From the NCBI GenBank assembly GCA_024636445.1, contig JAGXHE010000050.1, positions 1-49,502 on the forward strand: DNA of 49,502 bases, given 5' to 3'. Position 1 is the stretch's first letter, and every line of letters begins with the position of its first letter. The position numbers and the translations under genes were made by a program. Of the stretch, positions 1 to 7,914 are shown one piece after another. The notes under the pieces were generated by a model, which saw only the letters and a list, made by a program, of their open reading frames with translations, was not told the DNA's origin and searched no databases. The stretch is from Sulfitobacter sp. (GTDB lineage: Bacteria; Pseudomonadota; Alphaproteobacteria; Rhodobacterales; Rhodobacteraceae).

Positions 1-146
1 GAGACGATCCCGATCTGGCCCGGACAGCGCAGCACGTCCTCCGGGTCCCGGGACCGGTAGAGGTGGCCGCGGTGGTCCACCCACCCCTTCTGGGGCGCGC
101 GGGCCCAGACGCAGGATGGGAGGCCCAGCTTGTCCCAGAGCTCCAT
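1..146 (-). CDS. Unrecognised protein, N-terminal part, cut by the left edge
   Basis: An open frame on the minus strand starts at ATG (144-146) and runs off the left edge, giving 48 codons. It reads MELWDKLGLPSCVWARAP and continues with a Trp-, Arg- and Cys-rich stretch. All but two of the 48 third positions are G or C, which argues for real coding. The frame stays open upstream of the ATG into AT-rich repeat DNA, so the start is uncertain and there is no clear ribosome-binding site. I do not recognise the product. It reads away from the 3' end of tRNA-Phe, so it may be the first gene of an integrated element. The plus frames here are also GC-rich, so the call is tentative. Confidence 0.35.
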   Translation of the reverse strand, partial: MELWDKLGLPSCVWARAPQKGWVDHRGHLYRSRDPEDVLRCPGQIGIV

Positions 147-200
147 CTGCCACTGGAGGGTTAGGGTAACCTCGCCTCGAGGTTGAGGATCAGACCTATC

Positions 201-231
201 GTAGCAACTTCTGTAGCAAAAACTGTAGCAA
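201..231. repeat. Three direct GTAGCAA repeats at 12-bp spacing
   Basis: GTAGCAA occurs at 201-207, 213-219 and 225-231, exactly 12 bp apart, and the last two are preceded by T (TGTAGCAA). The array is AT-rich, unlike the flanking DNA. It lies about 75 bp beyond the 3' end of tRNA-Phe and is followed by a perfect 14-bp palindrome, CTGTCGCGCGACAG (237-250). Phased short direct repeats beside a tRNA 3' end are typical of arm-type integrase sites; that role is inference, since no integrase is visible. Confidence 0.5.
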
Positions 232-259
232 TTTTGCTGTCGCGCGACAGAAAAACGCT

Positions 260-278
260 AAAAGTCCTTAAAAAGGAC
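260..278 (-). terminator. Intrinsic terminator of tRNA-Phe
   Basis: Read on the minus strand, 264-278 is GTCCTT-TTT-AAGGAC, a 6-bp stem with a 3-nt loop, followed by TTTT (263-260). It lies about 26 bp downstream of the tRNA-Phe 3' end on the same strand. Confidence 0.6.
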
Positions 279-304
279 ATTTTTGCATCTTCATTATAAA
301 AAAG

Positions 305-380
305 TGGTGCCTGGGGGCGGAATCGAACCACCGACACGAGGATTTTCAATCCACTGCTCTACCCCTGAGCTACCCGGGCA
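305..380 (-). tRNA. tRNA-Phe (GAA)
   Basis: A complete cloverleaf is visible on the minus strand: acceptor 5' arm GCCCGGG, D arm, anticodon loop TTGAAAA with anticodon GAA, T loop TTCGATT, and an encoded CCA end (305-307). The first acceptor base is at 379, so 380 is one base 5' of it. Two non-pairs can be read: C4 faces A69, because the 3' arm is CCCAGGC rather than CCCGGGC, and T28 faces T42 in the anticodon stem. The A69 change lies in the 3' portion that integrases often use as a crossover site. The gene lies downstream of yacG on the same strand. Confidence 0.95.
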
Positions 381-462
381 CGGGTGATTGCTTGGCAATC
401 TGGGTGAGGCGGTATCTAGGGTGGTTGGCGCGTGGTGTCCAGAGGCTTTTTGACCAATCTGG

Positions 463-645
463 TCAATGCGGTTTGCGGGTCTCTTCTTCCAGCGCGTCCA
501 GTGCTTTTTCAATGTCTTCAGGGTCGTTTGACGGCACCGCGTAGTCACCGTTTGCCCAGCGGCCCAGATCAATATCGGCGCAGCGGCCCGAGCAGAACGG
601 GCGGTATTTGTGGACGGTTTCGGATTTGCAGATCGGGCAGCTCAT
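463..645 (-). CDS. yacG: YacG, zinc-binding DNA gyrase inhibitor
   Basis: The 60-residue protein has the YacG zinc-finger pattern near its N-terminus, Cys3-x2-Cys6 and Cys18-x3-Cys22, followed by the family signature RCADIDLGRW and an acidic helical tail. YacG of E. coli binds GyrB and inhibits gyrase; that is family knowledge. The ATG overlaps the stop of the upstream RNase gene by four bases (ATGA), so translation is probably coupled. It is the last protein gene of the infA-maf-RNase-yacG run before tRNA-Phe. Confidence 0.92.
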   Translation of the reverse strand: MSCPICKSETVHKYRPFCSGRCADIDLGRWANGDYAVPSNDPEDIEKALDALEEETRKPH

Positions 646-1679
646 GAGGTCTCCGGGGGCAGCGGCGCGCGGGCGCGTTTTCGTTGCAGTTCCATGTGGC
701 CCAGCGGGGTCCAGCCCACCAGCGCAGTATCGATCGTGTCACCGCGCAGTGCGGCACGCAGAGCACTCTCGAAAGTGGGGCGGTCTTTCTTGGGCATCGG
801 CGCCAGATCCATCACGATCTGCCCGCCCAGGCCACGCACGCGAAGCGCCGTGGGCAGGGCGCGGGCTGCAGACAGGTTCGCCTTGAGACCACCTGCAAGC
901 GAGGCGTCGTTGCCGGTGTTCACGTCCACGGCGACCAAAGCGCGTGTCTCTTCGACATACATCGACGCCCCGCCGCCCAGATCGACCTGAGCACCGCGTG
1001 CGGCGTCGATGGCGTCCAGCACGCTGTGCGTCTCGAAGCTGCCCGCGTCGGTGACGACTTCCGCAGGATCGGTCCAGTCGCGCCAGGCCAGAATGTGCGG
1101 GCCGTCGCCTTCGGTCAGCACCTCGGGCCCGTGGCCATCGTCGCCCAGCACGGTTTCGGCCAGTGTCGCCATGGCAAGAATATCATCGGTGATGTCGTCA
1201 GCATCGGCGCCCACGCAGCTGGACCGCAGGATCAGACCCATCTCGCGGCCTTCTGTAGTCGCTTGGGCCATCGCCTCGTGGGCGATCTCCAGCAGCGTGT
1301 CGCGCAGATCATCATCGCGGATCGACCGCGAAATGTTCAGTCCCGGCGCATCGGGGGTGATGATCGCATAGCGGCTTTTAAACAGCAGCTTTTGCGTCAC
1401 CGGAATGGCCTTGCCCGGCTCGGCATAGCCCGAGACCTGTACCAATATCTCCTGTCCCGGAGCCAGCCCCTTGATCTGGCGCAGGAACGCGCTGCCATCC
1501 GGGGTTTTCAGGAACATGCCGCCCTGCCCTTTGACCGGCTTGTCGGCAATGGCGCGGTACACCGTGCCGGGGCGCGGGGCGTCATTGTCGATGATCAGAT
1601 CGTGCAGCTTGCCGTCGACCATCAATGCGGCGGCTTCGGCCCCGTCCAGATGGTCCAGAATGATCGTATTGCCCTTCAT
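642..1679 (-). CDS. Ribonuclease E/G family protein, short form without Zn-link
   Basis: This 345-residue protein has the catalytic DNase I-like subdomain of RNase E/G. The two metal-binding aspartates are recognisable as Asp252 in VDVNTG and Asp291 in [11 protein letters not shown]. An S1-like segment can be placed at about residues 35-95. It is far shorter than E. coli RNase G (489 residues): it stops just after [16 protein letters not shown], where longer homologues carry the CPxCxG Zn-link and a small domain. The ATG at 1677-1679 overlaps the maf stop by four bases, and the gene's end overlaps yacG in the same way. A longer frame extends upstream inside maf, but only this start places the first residues at the usual domain start. 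Confidence 0.85.
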   Translation of the reverse strand: MKGNTIILDHLDGAEAAALMVDGKLHDLIIDNDAPRPGTVYRAIADKPVKGQGGMFLKTPDGSAFLRQIKGLAPGQEILVQVSGYAEPGKAIPVTQKLLFKSRYAIITPDAPGLNISRSIRDDDLRDTLLEIAHEAMAQATTEGREMGLILRSSCVGADADDITDDILAMATLAETVLGDDGHGPEVLTEGDGPHILAWRDWTDPAEVVTDAGSFETHSVLDAIDAARGAQVDLGGGASMYVEETRALVAVDVNTGNDASLAGGLKANLSAARALPTALRVRGLGGQIVMDLAPMPKKDRPTFESALRAALRGDTIDTALVGWTPLGHMELQRKRARAPLPPETS

Positions 1680-2251
1680 ATGCTCCCCCAGAGCTTGACG
1701 CCTGCTGCATTCAGCAGACCAGCGGTTTCGGCCAGCGGCAGTCCGACAATGCCGGTGAACGAGCCGGAAATCCACGGGATCAGCGCGCCCGCAGGCCCCT
1801 GAATGCCGTAGCCGCCCGCCTTGCCCTGCCAGTCGCCGGTGGCGAGATAGCCGTTCACGTCTTCGTTCGACAGCACCTTCATGCGCACGATGCTGACCAC
1901 GTCGCGTTCCCACAGATGCTCCCCCTTGCGCACGGCCACAGCCGTGATCACGCGGTGACGGCGCCCGGACATGGCCCAAAGAAAAGCAGCCGCTTCGGCG
2001 GCGTTTTCAGGTTTGCCCAGAATGCGACGCCCCAGCGAAACGGTGGTGTCAGCGCACAGCACGACGTCCTCCGCATCCGCCTGCACGGCAGCCACCTTTT
2101 CGCGGGCCATCCGCTGACAGTAGGGACGCGGCAGTTCGCCTGCCACGGGTGTCTCGTCGATATCGGGGGCGCGAATGTGGTCAGGCACAACGCCGATTTG
2201 TCCGAGAAGCTCTTTGCGTCTCGGACTGCCTGAACCCAGTACGAAGGCCAC
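1676..2251 (-). CDS. maf: Maf family nucleoside triphosphate pyrophosphatase
   Basis: The 191-residue protein begins [16 protein letters not shown], containing the Maf SxSPRR nucleotide-binding motif, and has the conserved ADTTVSLG and KPENAAEA segments and the [14 protein letters not shown] signature. Maf proteins hydrolyse dTTP/UTP and modified nucleotides to monophosphates, a house-cleaning role; substrate preference cannot be read here. It lies 7 bp downstream of infA and overlaps the RNase gene by ATGA. Confidence 0.93.
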   Translation of the reverse strand: MAFVLGSGSPRRKELLGQIGVVPDHIRAPDIDETPVAGELPRPYCQRMAREKVAAVQADAEDVVLCADTTVSLGRRILGKPENAAEAAAFLWAMSGRRHRVITAVAVRKGEHLWERDVVSIVRMKVLSNEDVNGYLATGDWQGKAGGYGIQGPAGALIPWISGSFTGIVGLPLAETAGLLNAAGVKLWGSI

Positions 2252-2258
2252 GTGTGCC

Positions 2259-2477
2259 TTACTTGAAGCGGTAGTTGATCCGACCCTTGGTCAGATCGTA
2301 GGGGGTCATTTCGACCTGTACTTTGTCGCCAGCCAGAACGCGGATGCGGTTTTTGCGCATCTTGCCTGCCGTATGTGCGATGATCTCATGGCCGTTTTCT
2401 AGCTCGACCCGGAACGTCGCATTTGGCAGGAGTTCTTTCACGACACCGGGAAATTCGAGCGTATCTTCCTTGGCCAT
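2259..2477 (-). CDS. infA: Translation initiation factor IF-1
   Basis: The 72-residue protein starts [18 protein letters not shown] and has the full single OB fold of IF-1, including [20 protein letters not shown] and the terminal [12 protein letters not shown]. The start ATG at 2475-2477 gives the normal family length; a longer in-frame extension upstream is not conserved. IF-1 binds the ribosomal A site during initiation. It heads the infA-maf-RNase-yacG run. Confidence 0.97.
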   Translation of the reverse strand: MAKEDTLEFPGVVKELLPNATFRVELENGHEIIAHTAGKMRKNRIRVLAGDKVQVEMTPYDLTKGRINYRFK

Positions 2478-2556
2478 GGTCTCTCCATATGCAATCCGTC
2501 CGCTGAAATTTGCGGACAAGGGGGTAAATGCGCCGATTGCACCCTGTTTTCAAGGT

Positions 2557-3441
2557 CTATTCGCGCAATTTGATCACATCTGGGCTATCGCTGCGGCCTT
2601 TTTGTTGTGTCCAGTTGCGGCGGTTCAGAACGACACCGTCCGCACGGGCATGGGCGATGGTCTGCAAATCGACTTCGGCATATATCCAGCCGGGCTGGTT
2701 CAACGTGCCCACGGCCAATACGCCGGTCTCGGGAAACCCCTTGTCCGGCGGGCCGAATATGCCGCCCGCGCCCACGCTGATGTCCACCGCGTCGGACCAT
2801 TCGGCAGGGCCGACGACCGATGACATGACGGTCACGCATTGCGCCTCCAGTGCGCGCGCCATAGCGCCGATGCGCACGCGCCAATAGCCCGACAGCGCCT
2901 CGGTCACCGACGGCACCAGAATCAGGTCGGCGTCCGACAGCGCACGGCCCAGCAGCGGGAATTCACTGTCATAACAGATCAGTATGCCGATCTTGCCCAA
3001 GACCGTGTCAAACAGTTGCAACGGATCGCCCGGCACCACGTCCCAGATTTCTTCCTCGAAACGGGTCATGATCTGCTTGTCCTGAATACCGATCTGACCC
3101 GTCGGCGCAAACAGACGCGCACGGTTGACGGGGCGCTGGCCCTCCTTCGGAACACAAGGCGCCGAGGCTGCCAGAATATGCACGCCGTATTCAGCAGCGA
3201 GCTTTGCATGCAAGGCATCCGCCTCGGGCAGTCGTTCGGACACTGCGTGCAAGGACCCTTCCAGATCGCGCGCGACCTCAAGCCCTGCCAAAGTGGCCAG
3301 CTCCATCGCGCCATACTCGGGGAACACCAGCAGATCGGCACCCTGCCCTGCGGCCTCTGAAATCCACTTTGTCAGCTTGGCTTCATAGTCGGCCCATGTG
3401 TGGAACAGGTCCAGCGGGTAAGATGCGGTTGCGATTTTCAT
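2557..3441 (-). CDS. Carbon-nitrogen hydrolase (nitrilase superfamily)
   Basis: The 294-residue protein carries the nitrilase catalytic triad: Glu42 in FPEYGAME, Lys122 in QDKQIMTRFEEE, and Cys156 in ILICYDSEFPLL. The length is typical of cytosolic amidase-like members. The superfamily cleaves non-peptide C-N bonds in amides, nitriles or N-carbamoyl compounds; the substrate here is unknown. It is divergent from a LysR regulator across a 181-bp gap, a layout common for a regulator and its target, so control by that regulator is plausible but not shown. Confidence 0.88.
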   Translation of the reverse strand: MKIATASYPLDLFHTWADYEAKLTKWISEAAGQGADLLVFPEYGAMELATLAGLEVARDLEGSLHAVSERLPEADALHAKLAAEYGVHILAASAPCVPKEGQRPVNRARLFAPTGQIGIQDKQIMTRFEEEIWDVVPGDPLQLFDTVLGKIGILICYDSEFPLLGRALSDADLILVPSVTEALSGYWRVRIGAMARALEAQCVTVMSSVVGPAEWSDAVDISVGAGGIFGPPDKGFPETGVLAVGTLNQPGWIYAEVDLQTIAHARADGVVLNRRNWTQQKGRSDSPDVIKLRE

Positions 3442-3622
3442 GTGGGCTCCGTCGGCTATGGGCAGTCTGGGGCCAAGTGTGGCGTGATTTCAACGGCGCT
3501 GCAAGGTGATGCAAAAACGGGCCTTACATCGGAAAAACCAAATTTGTGCGGCGGAACACCCTATAAAAGGTTGACCTGAGACCTACAAGGATTCACTGAT
3601 CCGAAAACTGGAGGCCACAACT

Positions 3623-4588
3623 ATGATCAGCAAAGGTGTCACCCTTCGTGGCCTCGAAGTGTTCGAGGCGTTGGCCTCGACCGGATCTGTTGCACAGGCC
3701 GCCGCCGTCACCGGGCTTAGTCAGCCTGCGGTCAGCCAGCAGTTGCGCAATCTGGAAACGGCTCTTGCCACCGATCTGATCGATCATGGCAAGCGGCCCA
3801 TGCGTCTGACCCCCGCGGGCCACAGCTTTCTCGGGCGGGCCGGGGCGGCATTGTCACAGCTGCGGCTGGCGCAAAGCGAACTTTCGGTGATGGATCTGGC
3901 GCATCTCAGCGCGCTGAGCATTGGGTTGATCGACGATTTCGACAACGATCTGACGCCGCGTCTGGTCACCATACTGGCCGACAGCCTGACCCACTGCAAA
4001 TTCAAGCTGATCACCGCCCCCAGCCACAAAATTCTCGAAGACATCGCCGACAAGCGACTGCATCTGGCGATTGCCGCCAGTTCGGGCACGGTTATGGACG
4101 GCGTGCTGGAATACCCGCTGGCCCGCGATCCGTTCATCGTGGTCGCCCCCAAGGGCACCGTAAAGGCAGGCGGCGACGTGATGGCCCAACTGGGCTCCCT
4201 GCCCTTCCTGCGCTATGAAAAGAACCAGTTGATAGGACGCCTGATCGAGGCGCATCTGGCCCGTCAAAAGCTGGACCTGCCAGACCGGTTCGAGATCGGC
4301 AGCCATCTGGCGCTGATGGCGATGGTGGCGCGGCGCATCGGCTGGGCAGTCACGACGCCGCTCGGCTACATGCGCGCAGTGCGCTTCCACGACGAGGTCG
4401 ACGCCTTTACCCTGCCGTTCAAACCCTTCGCACGCACCATATCGCTGTTCTCCGGGGCCGACTGGGCAGGCGACGTTCCGGCCAGTGTCGCGCAGACCAT
4501 GCGCCGCTTGATCGACGCCCACATGATCACCCCGGCCTTGACCCAGCTGCCGTGGCTGGCAGGCGAATTGCGGGTACTGGACGGTTGA
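3623..4588 (+). CDS. LysR-family transcriptional regulator
   Basis: The 321-residue protein has an N-terminal winged helix-turn-helix at about residues 8-65 (LRGLEVFEALASTGSVAQAA, then SQPAVSQQLRNLE), followed by a periplasmic-binding-protein-like effector domain. It is slightly longer than the usual LysR length of about 300. The effector is unknown. It diverges from the nitrilase-family hydrolase gene and is followed after 56 bp by cobB on the same strand. Confidence 0.92.
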   Translation: MISKGVTLRGLEVFEALASTGSVAQAAAVTGLSQPAVSQQLRNLETALATDLIDHGKRPMRLTPAGHSFLGRAGAALSQLRLAQSELSVMDLAHLSALSIGLIDDFDNDLTPRLVTILADSLTHCKFKLITAPSHKILEDIADKRLHLAIAASSGTVMDGVLEYPLARDPFIVVAPKGTVKAGGDVMAQLGSLPFLRYEKNQLIGRLIEAHLARQKLDLPDRFEIGSHLALMAMVARRIGWAVTTPLGYMRAVRFHDEVDAFTLPFKPFARTISLFSGADWAGDVPASVAQTMRRLIDAHMITPALTQLPWLAGELRVLDG

Positions 4589-4644
4589 CCGACGCTGCAT
4601 TGCCATTCCAGAGTGCACCCAAAGCCAGACGAAAGGTGCCTGCC

Positions 4645-5337
4645 ATGCCAAAGATCGTGATCCTGACCGGTGCCGGAATATCCGCCGAAAGCGGGCTGGG
4701 CACGTTCCGCGACGAAGGCGGGTTGTGGGCCAGGCACCGGATCGAAGACGTGGCCACGCCCGAAGGTTTCGCAAGCAATCCGCAACTGGTTGTCGATTTC
4801 TACAACGCCCGCCGCGCACAAGCAGCCGAAGCCAGCCCGAATGCCGCCCACGTGGCCCTTGCACGGCTTGAGATGGCAATGCCCGGCGATGTGCTGGTGG
4901 TTACGCAGAACGTCGACGCGCTCCACGAAAAAGCAGGCTCGATCAACGTGTTGCACATGCACGGCGCTTTGAGTTCCGCACTTTGCGCCGCGTGCGAACA
5001 CCGGTGGGACGCCCCGCTTGCAATGACGGTGGGCGAGGCGTGCCCTTCGTGCAACCAGCCCACTGCGCGGCCCGACATCGTCTGGTTCGGGGAAATTCCC
5101 TATCATATGGAAGAGATCGAAGGCCGCCTGAGCGAGGCCGATATTTTCGCCGCCATCGGCACCAGCGGCAATGTCTATCCGGCGGCAGGCTTTGTTCAGG
5201 CCGCAGCGGCTTATGGCGCGCTTACGGTCGAGATGAACCTCGACCCGTCGCTGATGGCCTCCCAGTTCGACGAAGCCCACTCCGGCCCCGCCAGCGAGAC
5301 GGTGCCGAAGTGGGTCGAGGGGCTGCTCAGCGCCTAG
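4645..5337 (+). CDS. cobB: NAD-dependent protein deacylase, sirtuin CobB
   Basis: The 230-residue protein has all Sir2 hallmarks: GAGISAESGL with FRDE for NAD binding, TQNVD (87-91), catalytic His106 in HMHGAL, and a zinc site of Cys114, Cys117, Cys133 and Cys136. Tyr53 and Arg56 form the YxxR pair of class III sirtuins (SIRT5, CobB), which predicts removal of succinyl or malonyl groups as well as acetyl. The ATG at 4645 has GAAAGG upstream; a longer frame overlaps the LysR gene and lacks conserved sequence. Its stop is shared tail-to-tail with the convergent copper chaperone gene. Confidence 0.93.
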   Translation: MPKIVILTGAGISAESGLGTFRDEGGLWARHRIEDVATPEGFASNPQLVVDFYNARRAQAAEASPNAAHVALARLEMAMPGDVLVVTQNVDALHEKAGSINVLHMHGALSSALCAACEHRWDAPLAMTVGEACPSCNQPTARPDIVWFGEIPYHMEEIEGRLSEADIFAAIGTSGNVYPAAGFVQAAAAYGALTVEMNLDPSLMASQFDEAHSGPASETVPKWVEGLLSA

Positions 5338-5855
5338 TCAGTCTTATGGCCACAATGGTCAGAGTGGCCCGTGTGGTCATGATCCATTGCCCCATGCCCC
5401 GCAGCGCCGTGTTCGGCCTTGCGCTCGTTGTCTACCGGAACGCTCACAACAACCTCGCCCGCTTGCTCGAACACCAGTGTTATGGTGACGTCGTCGTCCT
5501 GCGCCAAGGACCGGTTCAGCCCCATCAGCATCACGTGGTCACCGCCACGCGCCAGCGCGTGCATCTCGCCCGCAGGCAGCGCAATGCCCTCTTCGATCTG
5601 GGTCATCTGCATCAGACCGCCACCTTGATCAATATGGGTGTGCAGCTCGACCTTCCTCGCAATCTCGCTGCGCACGCCGATCAGGCGATCATCGGTGTCG
5701 GTGTGATTCATCAAGACCATGAACGCCGCCGCCGTCGGCGCGTTCGGGCGCGAGGTGCGCACATAGGGGTCCTGGACCATGATCCCGTCGGCAAGGGCTG
5801 CTGTGGACAAAAGGGTGGTCACCGCTGCTGCGGCTATGTTCTTTATAAGCGACAT
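5334..5855 (-). CDS. Periplasmic copper chaperone PCu(A)C family
   Basis: The 173-residue protein has a signal peptide ending near AALADG. Its PCuAC domain shows VRTSRPNAPTAAAFMVLMN, VELHTHIDQGGGLMQM and the HVMLMGL segment, with Met and His copper ligands. The C-terminus is a His-rich tail (GHGAMDHDHTGHSDHCGH) that may add copper capacity. PCuAC proteins deliver Cu(I) to the CuA site of cytochrome oxidase. It lies 44 bp downstream of a small cysteine-containing membrane protein gene, probably one operon. The end overlaps cobB by four bases. Confidence 0.9.
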   Translation of the reverse strand: MSLIKNIAAAAVTTLLSTAALADGIMVQDPYVRTSRPNAPTAAAFMVLMNHTDTDDRLIGVRSEIARKVELHTHIDQGGGLMQMTQIEEGIALPAGEMHALARGGDHVMLMGLNRSLAQDDDVTITLVFEQAGEVVVSVPVDNERKAEHGAAGHGAMDHDHTGHSDHCGHKTD

Positions 5856-5899
5856 GTGGATATGTCCTTTGTTTTGCTCGTTGGATTAATAGTGGTAGC

Positions 5900-6247
5900 T
5901 CAGAGCAAAACAGGCGGCGCACGCGACAGATAGGCGGCAGGGACGACAACCCGTGTGACAGGCACATGGCGCTGGCTGTATTCGGCACGCCTGATGGCAA
6001 CGGCACGCATCGGCGTCCACGCAACCACCTCATGCCCAAGCAAAGTCAGGGCGCCGTCGGGGCAGATATGCGGCGTGCCGACAGGCTGGCCATCCGCGTC
6101 AACATTCACGGTGACCGATCCGGTGCCGATACACAGCACCATCTGCCCCGCCACATCCCCAGAGCCGCGCGCCAGCGCAAAGGCCTGCGCGGTGACGACC
6201 AGCGTCAGGATCGCAAGGCAATGGGTGATATCGCGAAGGATTGTCAT
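5900..6247 (-). CDS. Small exported or membrane protein, DUF2946-like
   Basis: The 115-residue protein starts with a hydrophobic segment (residues about 8-27, probably a signal peptide or anchor). It is followed by a domain with two cysteines, MVLCIGTGSVTVNVDADG and GTPHICPDGAL. This CxG...HxCxxC-like layout resembles DUF2946 proteins, which are often found beside copper genes, but here the second site is only HIC. A TTG start 36 bp upstream would extend it; the ATG at 6245-6247 gives a cleaner signal sequence. It is probably co-transcribed with the PCuAC gene. The function is unknown. Confidence 0.7.
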   Translation of the reverse strand: MTILRDITHCLAILTLVVTAQAFALARGSGDVAGQMVLCIGTGSVTVNVDADGQPVGTPHICPDGALTLLGHEVVAWTPMRAVAIRRAEYSQRHVPVTRVVVPAAYLSRAPPVLL

Positions 6248-6329
6248 GGCCGCAGCTTTAGCCGCCAAGTCTTGCGCGCACAAGCGGGACCGACTGCGCT
6301 AAAAAGCCCCAAGCGCACAAACGAAACGA

Positions 6330-6353
6330 CCCCGCCTGCCAATGCAGACGGGG
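6330..6353 (-). terminator. Intrinsic terminator of rpmB
   Basis: On the minus strand, CCCCGTCTGC (6353-6344) pairs with GCAGGCGGGG (6339-6330), a 10-bp stem with one G-T pair around a 4-nt loop, followed by T-rich sequence. It lies 25 bp past the rpmB stop. Confidence 0.75.
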
Positions 6354-6377
6354 CCAAATTCTTCAAACCCTCAGGTT

Positions 6378-6671
6378 TCAGGCTGCGGTGGCGGCCAGAG
6401 CTTTGGTGATCTCTTTTTTCACTTTCAGCGCATTGGCCGACAGCTCATCGTCCTTCGACTTGGCAAAAAACGCGTCCAGACCACCACGGTGGTCGACGGT
6501 GCGCAGTGCCGCAGCCGAGATGCGGAACTTGATCGCGCGGCCCAGCACTTCGGACTGCAGCGATACATCGTTCAGGTTCGGCAAGAACCGACGACGTGTT
6601 TTGTTGTTGGCGTGGCTGACATTGTTGCCAGACATGGGGCCTTTTCCGGTCAGTTCGCAACGACGCGACAT
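6378..6671 (-). CDS. rpmB: 50S ribosomal protein L28
   Basis: The 97-residue protein begins [20 protein letters not shown] and continues with [13 protein letters not shown], the diagnostic L28 start. The length matches alphaproteobacterial L28. It is a single-gene unit with its own terminator downstream; the 167 bp upstream to the end of meaB must hold its promoter. Confidence 0.97.
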   Translation of the reverse strand: MSRRCELTGKGPMSGNNVSHANNKTRRRFLPNLNDVSLQSEVLGRAIKFRISAAALRTVDHRGGLDAFFAKSKDDELSANALKVKKEITKALAATAA

Positions 6672-6838
6672 GGGATTATCCTTTTGTTCTGGTCGCTGTC
6701 AGGGCGGTCCCCGAAACGACAACAAGCGCCGCTCGCAGCTGCGCCCCTAAATTCGTCCGCTGGCAATAGGGGGAATCGCGCGAGGGGTCAAGCGTGATTG
6801 CGCAGCTTTGCACGCCTTATTGCGCGATCAGCCCTGCA

Positions 6839-7819
6839 TCAGCCGCGCTTGTGGCCCAATGCGGCCAACATCTGCTGTGCCGCCAGCGCCGGATCGGTCT
6901 CGCCCTGCGCCACCTCTGCCCCCAGCCGCGCCATATCGGCACGGGCCTGTGCCCCGTCCAGTTGCGCCAGCAACGCCGCACGCACGTCCTGTTCGAACCA
7001 GTATTGCGCCTGCGTCGCGCGGGTTCTGTCAAAAAACCCGTTCTCGCGCCGCCAGCCTGCAAGCTCTTGCAGCGTCTCCCATGCCGCATTCAGGCCGGTG
7101 TCTTCCAGCGCCGACACCATCATCGCCTTGGGAAAGCCCGCCGGGTCCTGCGGGCGCTTGCGCATCAGCCGCAAGGCACCGGCATAATCGGCACAGGTGC
7201 GCGTGGCGGTGGCCTTCAGATCGCCATCCGCCTTGTTGATCAGAATCACGTCGGCCATTTCCATGATGCCACGCTTGACGCCCTGCAACTCGTCTCCGCC
7301 CGCCGGGGCCAGCAACAGCAGGAACAGATCGGCCATCTGCGCCACCACGGTTTCAGATTGCCCGACGCCCACCGTTTCAATCAGCACCACGTCAAACCCT
7401 GCCGCTTCGCACAGTGCCACAGCCTCGCGGGTGCGGCGCGCCACACCGCCCAGATGGGTCTGGCTGGGGCTGGGGCGGATAAACGCATTGGGATCGCGCG
7501 CCAGCCGGTCCATCCGTGTCTTGTCGCCCAGGATCGAGCCGCCCGACCGCGCCGAGGACGGATCGACCGCCAGAACAGCCACCCGTAGCCCCTGCCCGGT
7601 CAGCATCATCCCGAAGGTCTCGATGAACGTGCTCTTGCCCACACCCGGCGTCCCCGACAGCCCGATGCGCAAGGCTTGGCGTTCGCGCGGCAATGCGCCC
7701 AGCAATTCCGCCGCCTGCGCACGGTGATCGGCGCGCCCGCTTTCCACCAGCGTGATCGCGCGGGCCAGCGCGCGGCGGTCGCCCGCCACGATCTGCTGCG
7801 CGGTGTCGGTGATGTCCAT
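6839..7819 (-). CDS. meaB: MeaB, methylmalonyl-CoA mutase-associated GTPase chaperone
   Basis: The 326-residue G3E-type GTPase has a Walker A GTPGVGKST (56-64), the family segment DPSSARSGGSILGDKTRM, switch II ETVGVGQSE and the base-specificity motif NKAD. MeaB loads and protects the adenosylcobalamin-dependent methylmalonyl-CoA mutase. The ATG at 7817-7819 is preceded by GGGGGAGA, so it is preferred over the upstream in-frame start. The mutase itself is not in the window. The gene is divergent from hrpB. Confidence 0.93.
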   Translation of the reverse strand: MDITDTAQQIVAGDRRALARAITLVESGRADHRAQAAELLGALPRERQALRIGLSGTPGVGKSTFIETFGMMLTGQGLRVAVLAVDPSSARSGGSILGDKTRMDRLARDPNAFIRPSPSQTHLGGVARRTREAVALCEAAGFDVVLIETVGVGQSETVVAQMADLFLLLLAPAGGDELQGVKRGIMEMADVILINKADGDLKATATRTCADYAGALRLMRKRPQDPAGFPKAMMVSALEDTGLNAAWETLQELAGWRRENGFFDRTRATQAQYWFEQDVRAALLAQLDGAQARADMARLGAEVAQGETDPALAAQQMLAALGHKRG

Positions 7820-7914
7820 CGGCGTCTCCCCCTGCTTGGCTTTCGGTTTTCCGGCCTGATGGATGATTTGTCCAGCCTTGGCCTTCGGCGATCTTTCGCA
7901 GATAAGCACGAGGT

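Noticed and set aside
684-1802. Long plus-strand open frame (372 codons) over the RNase and maf genes
   Set aside because: It is the antisense shadow of two well-recognised minus-strand genes; the protein is His/Arg/Gln-rich with no domain.
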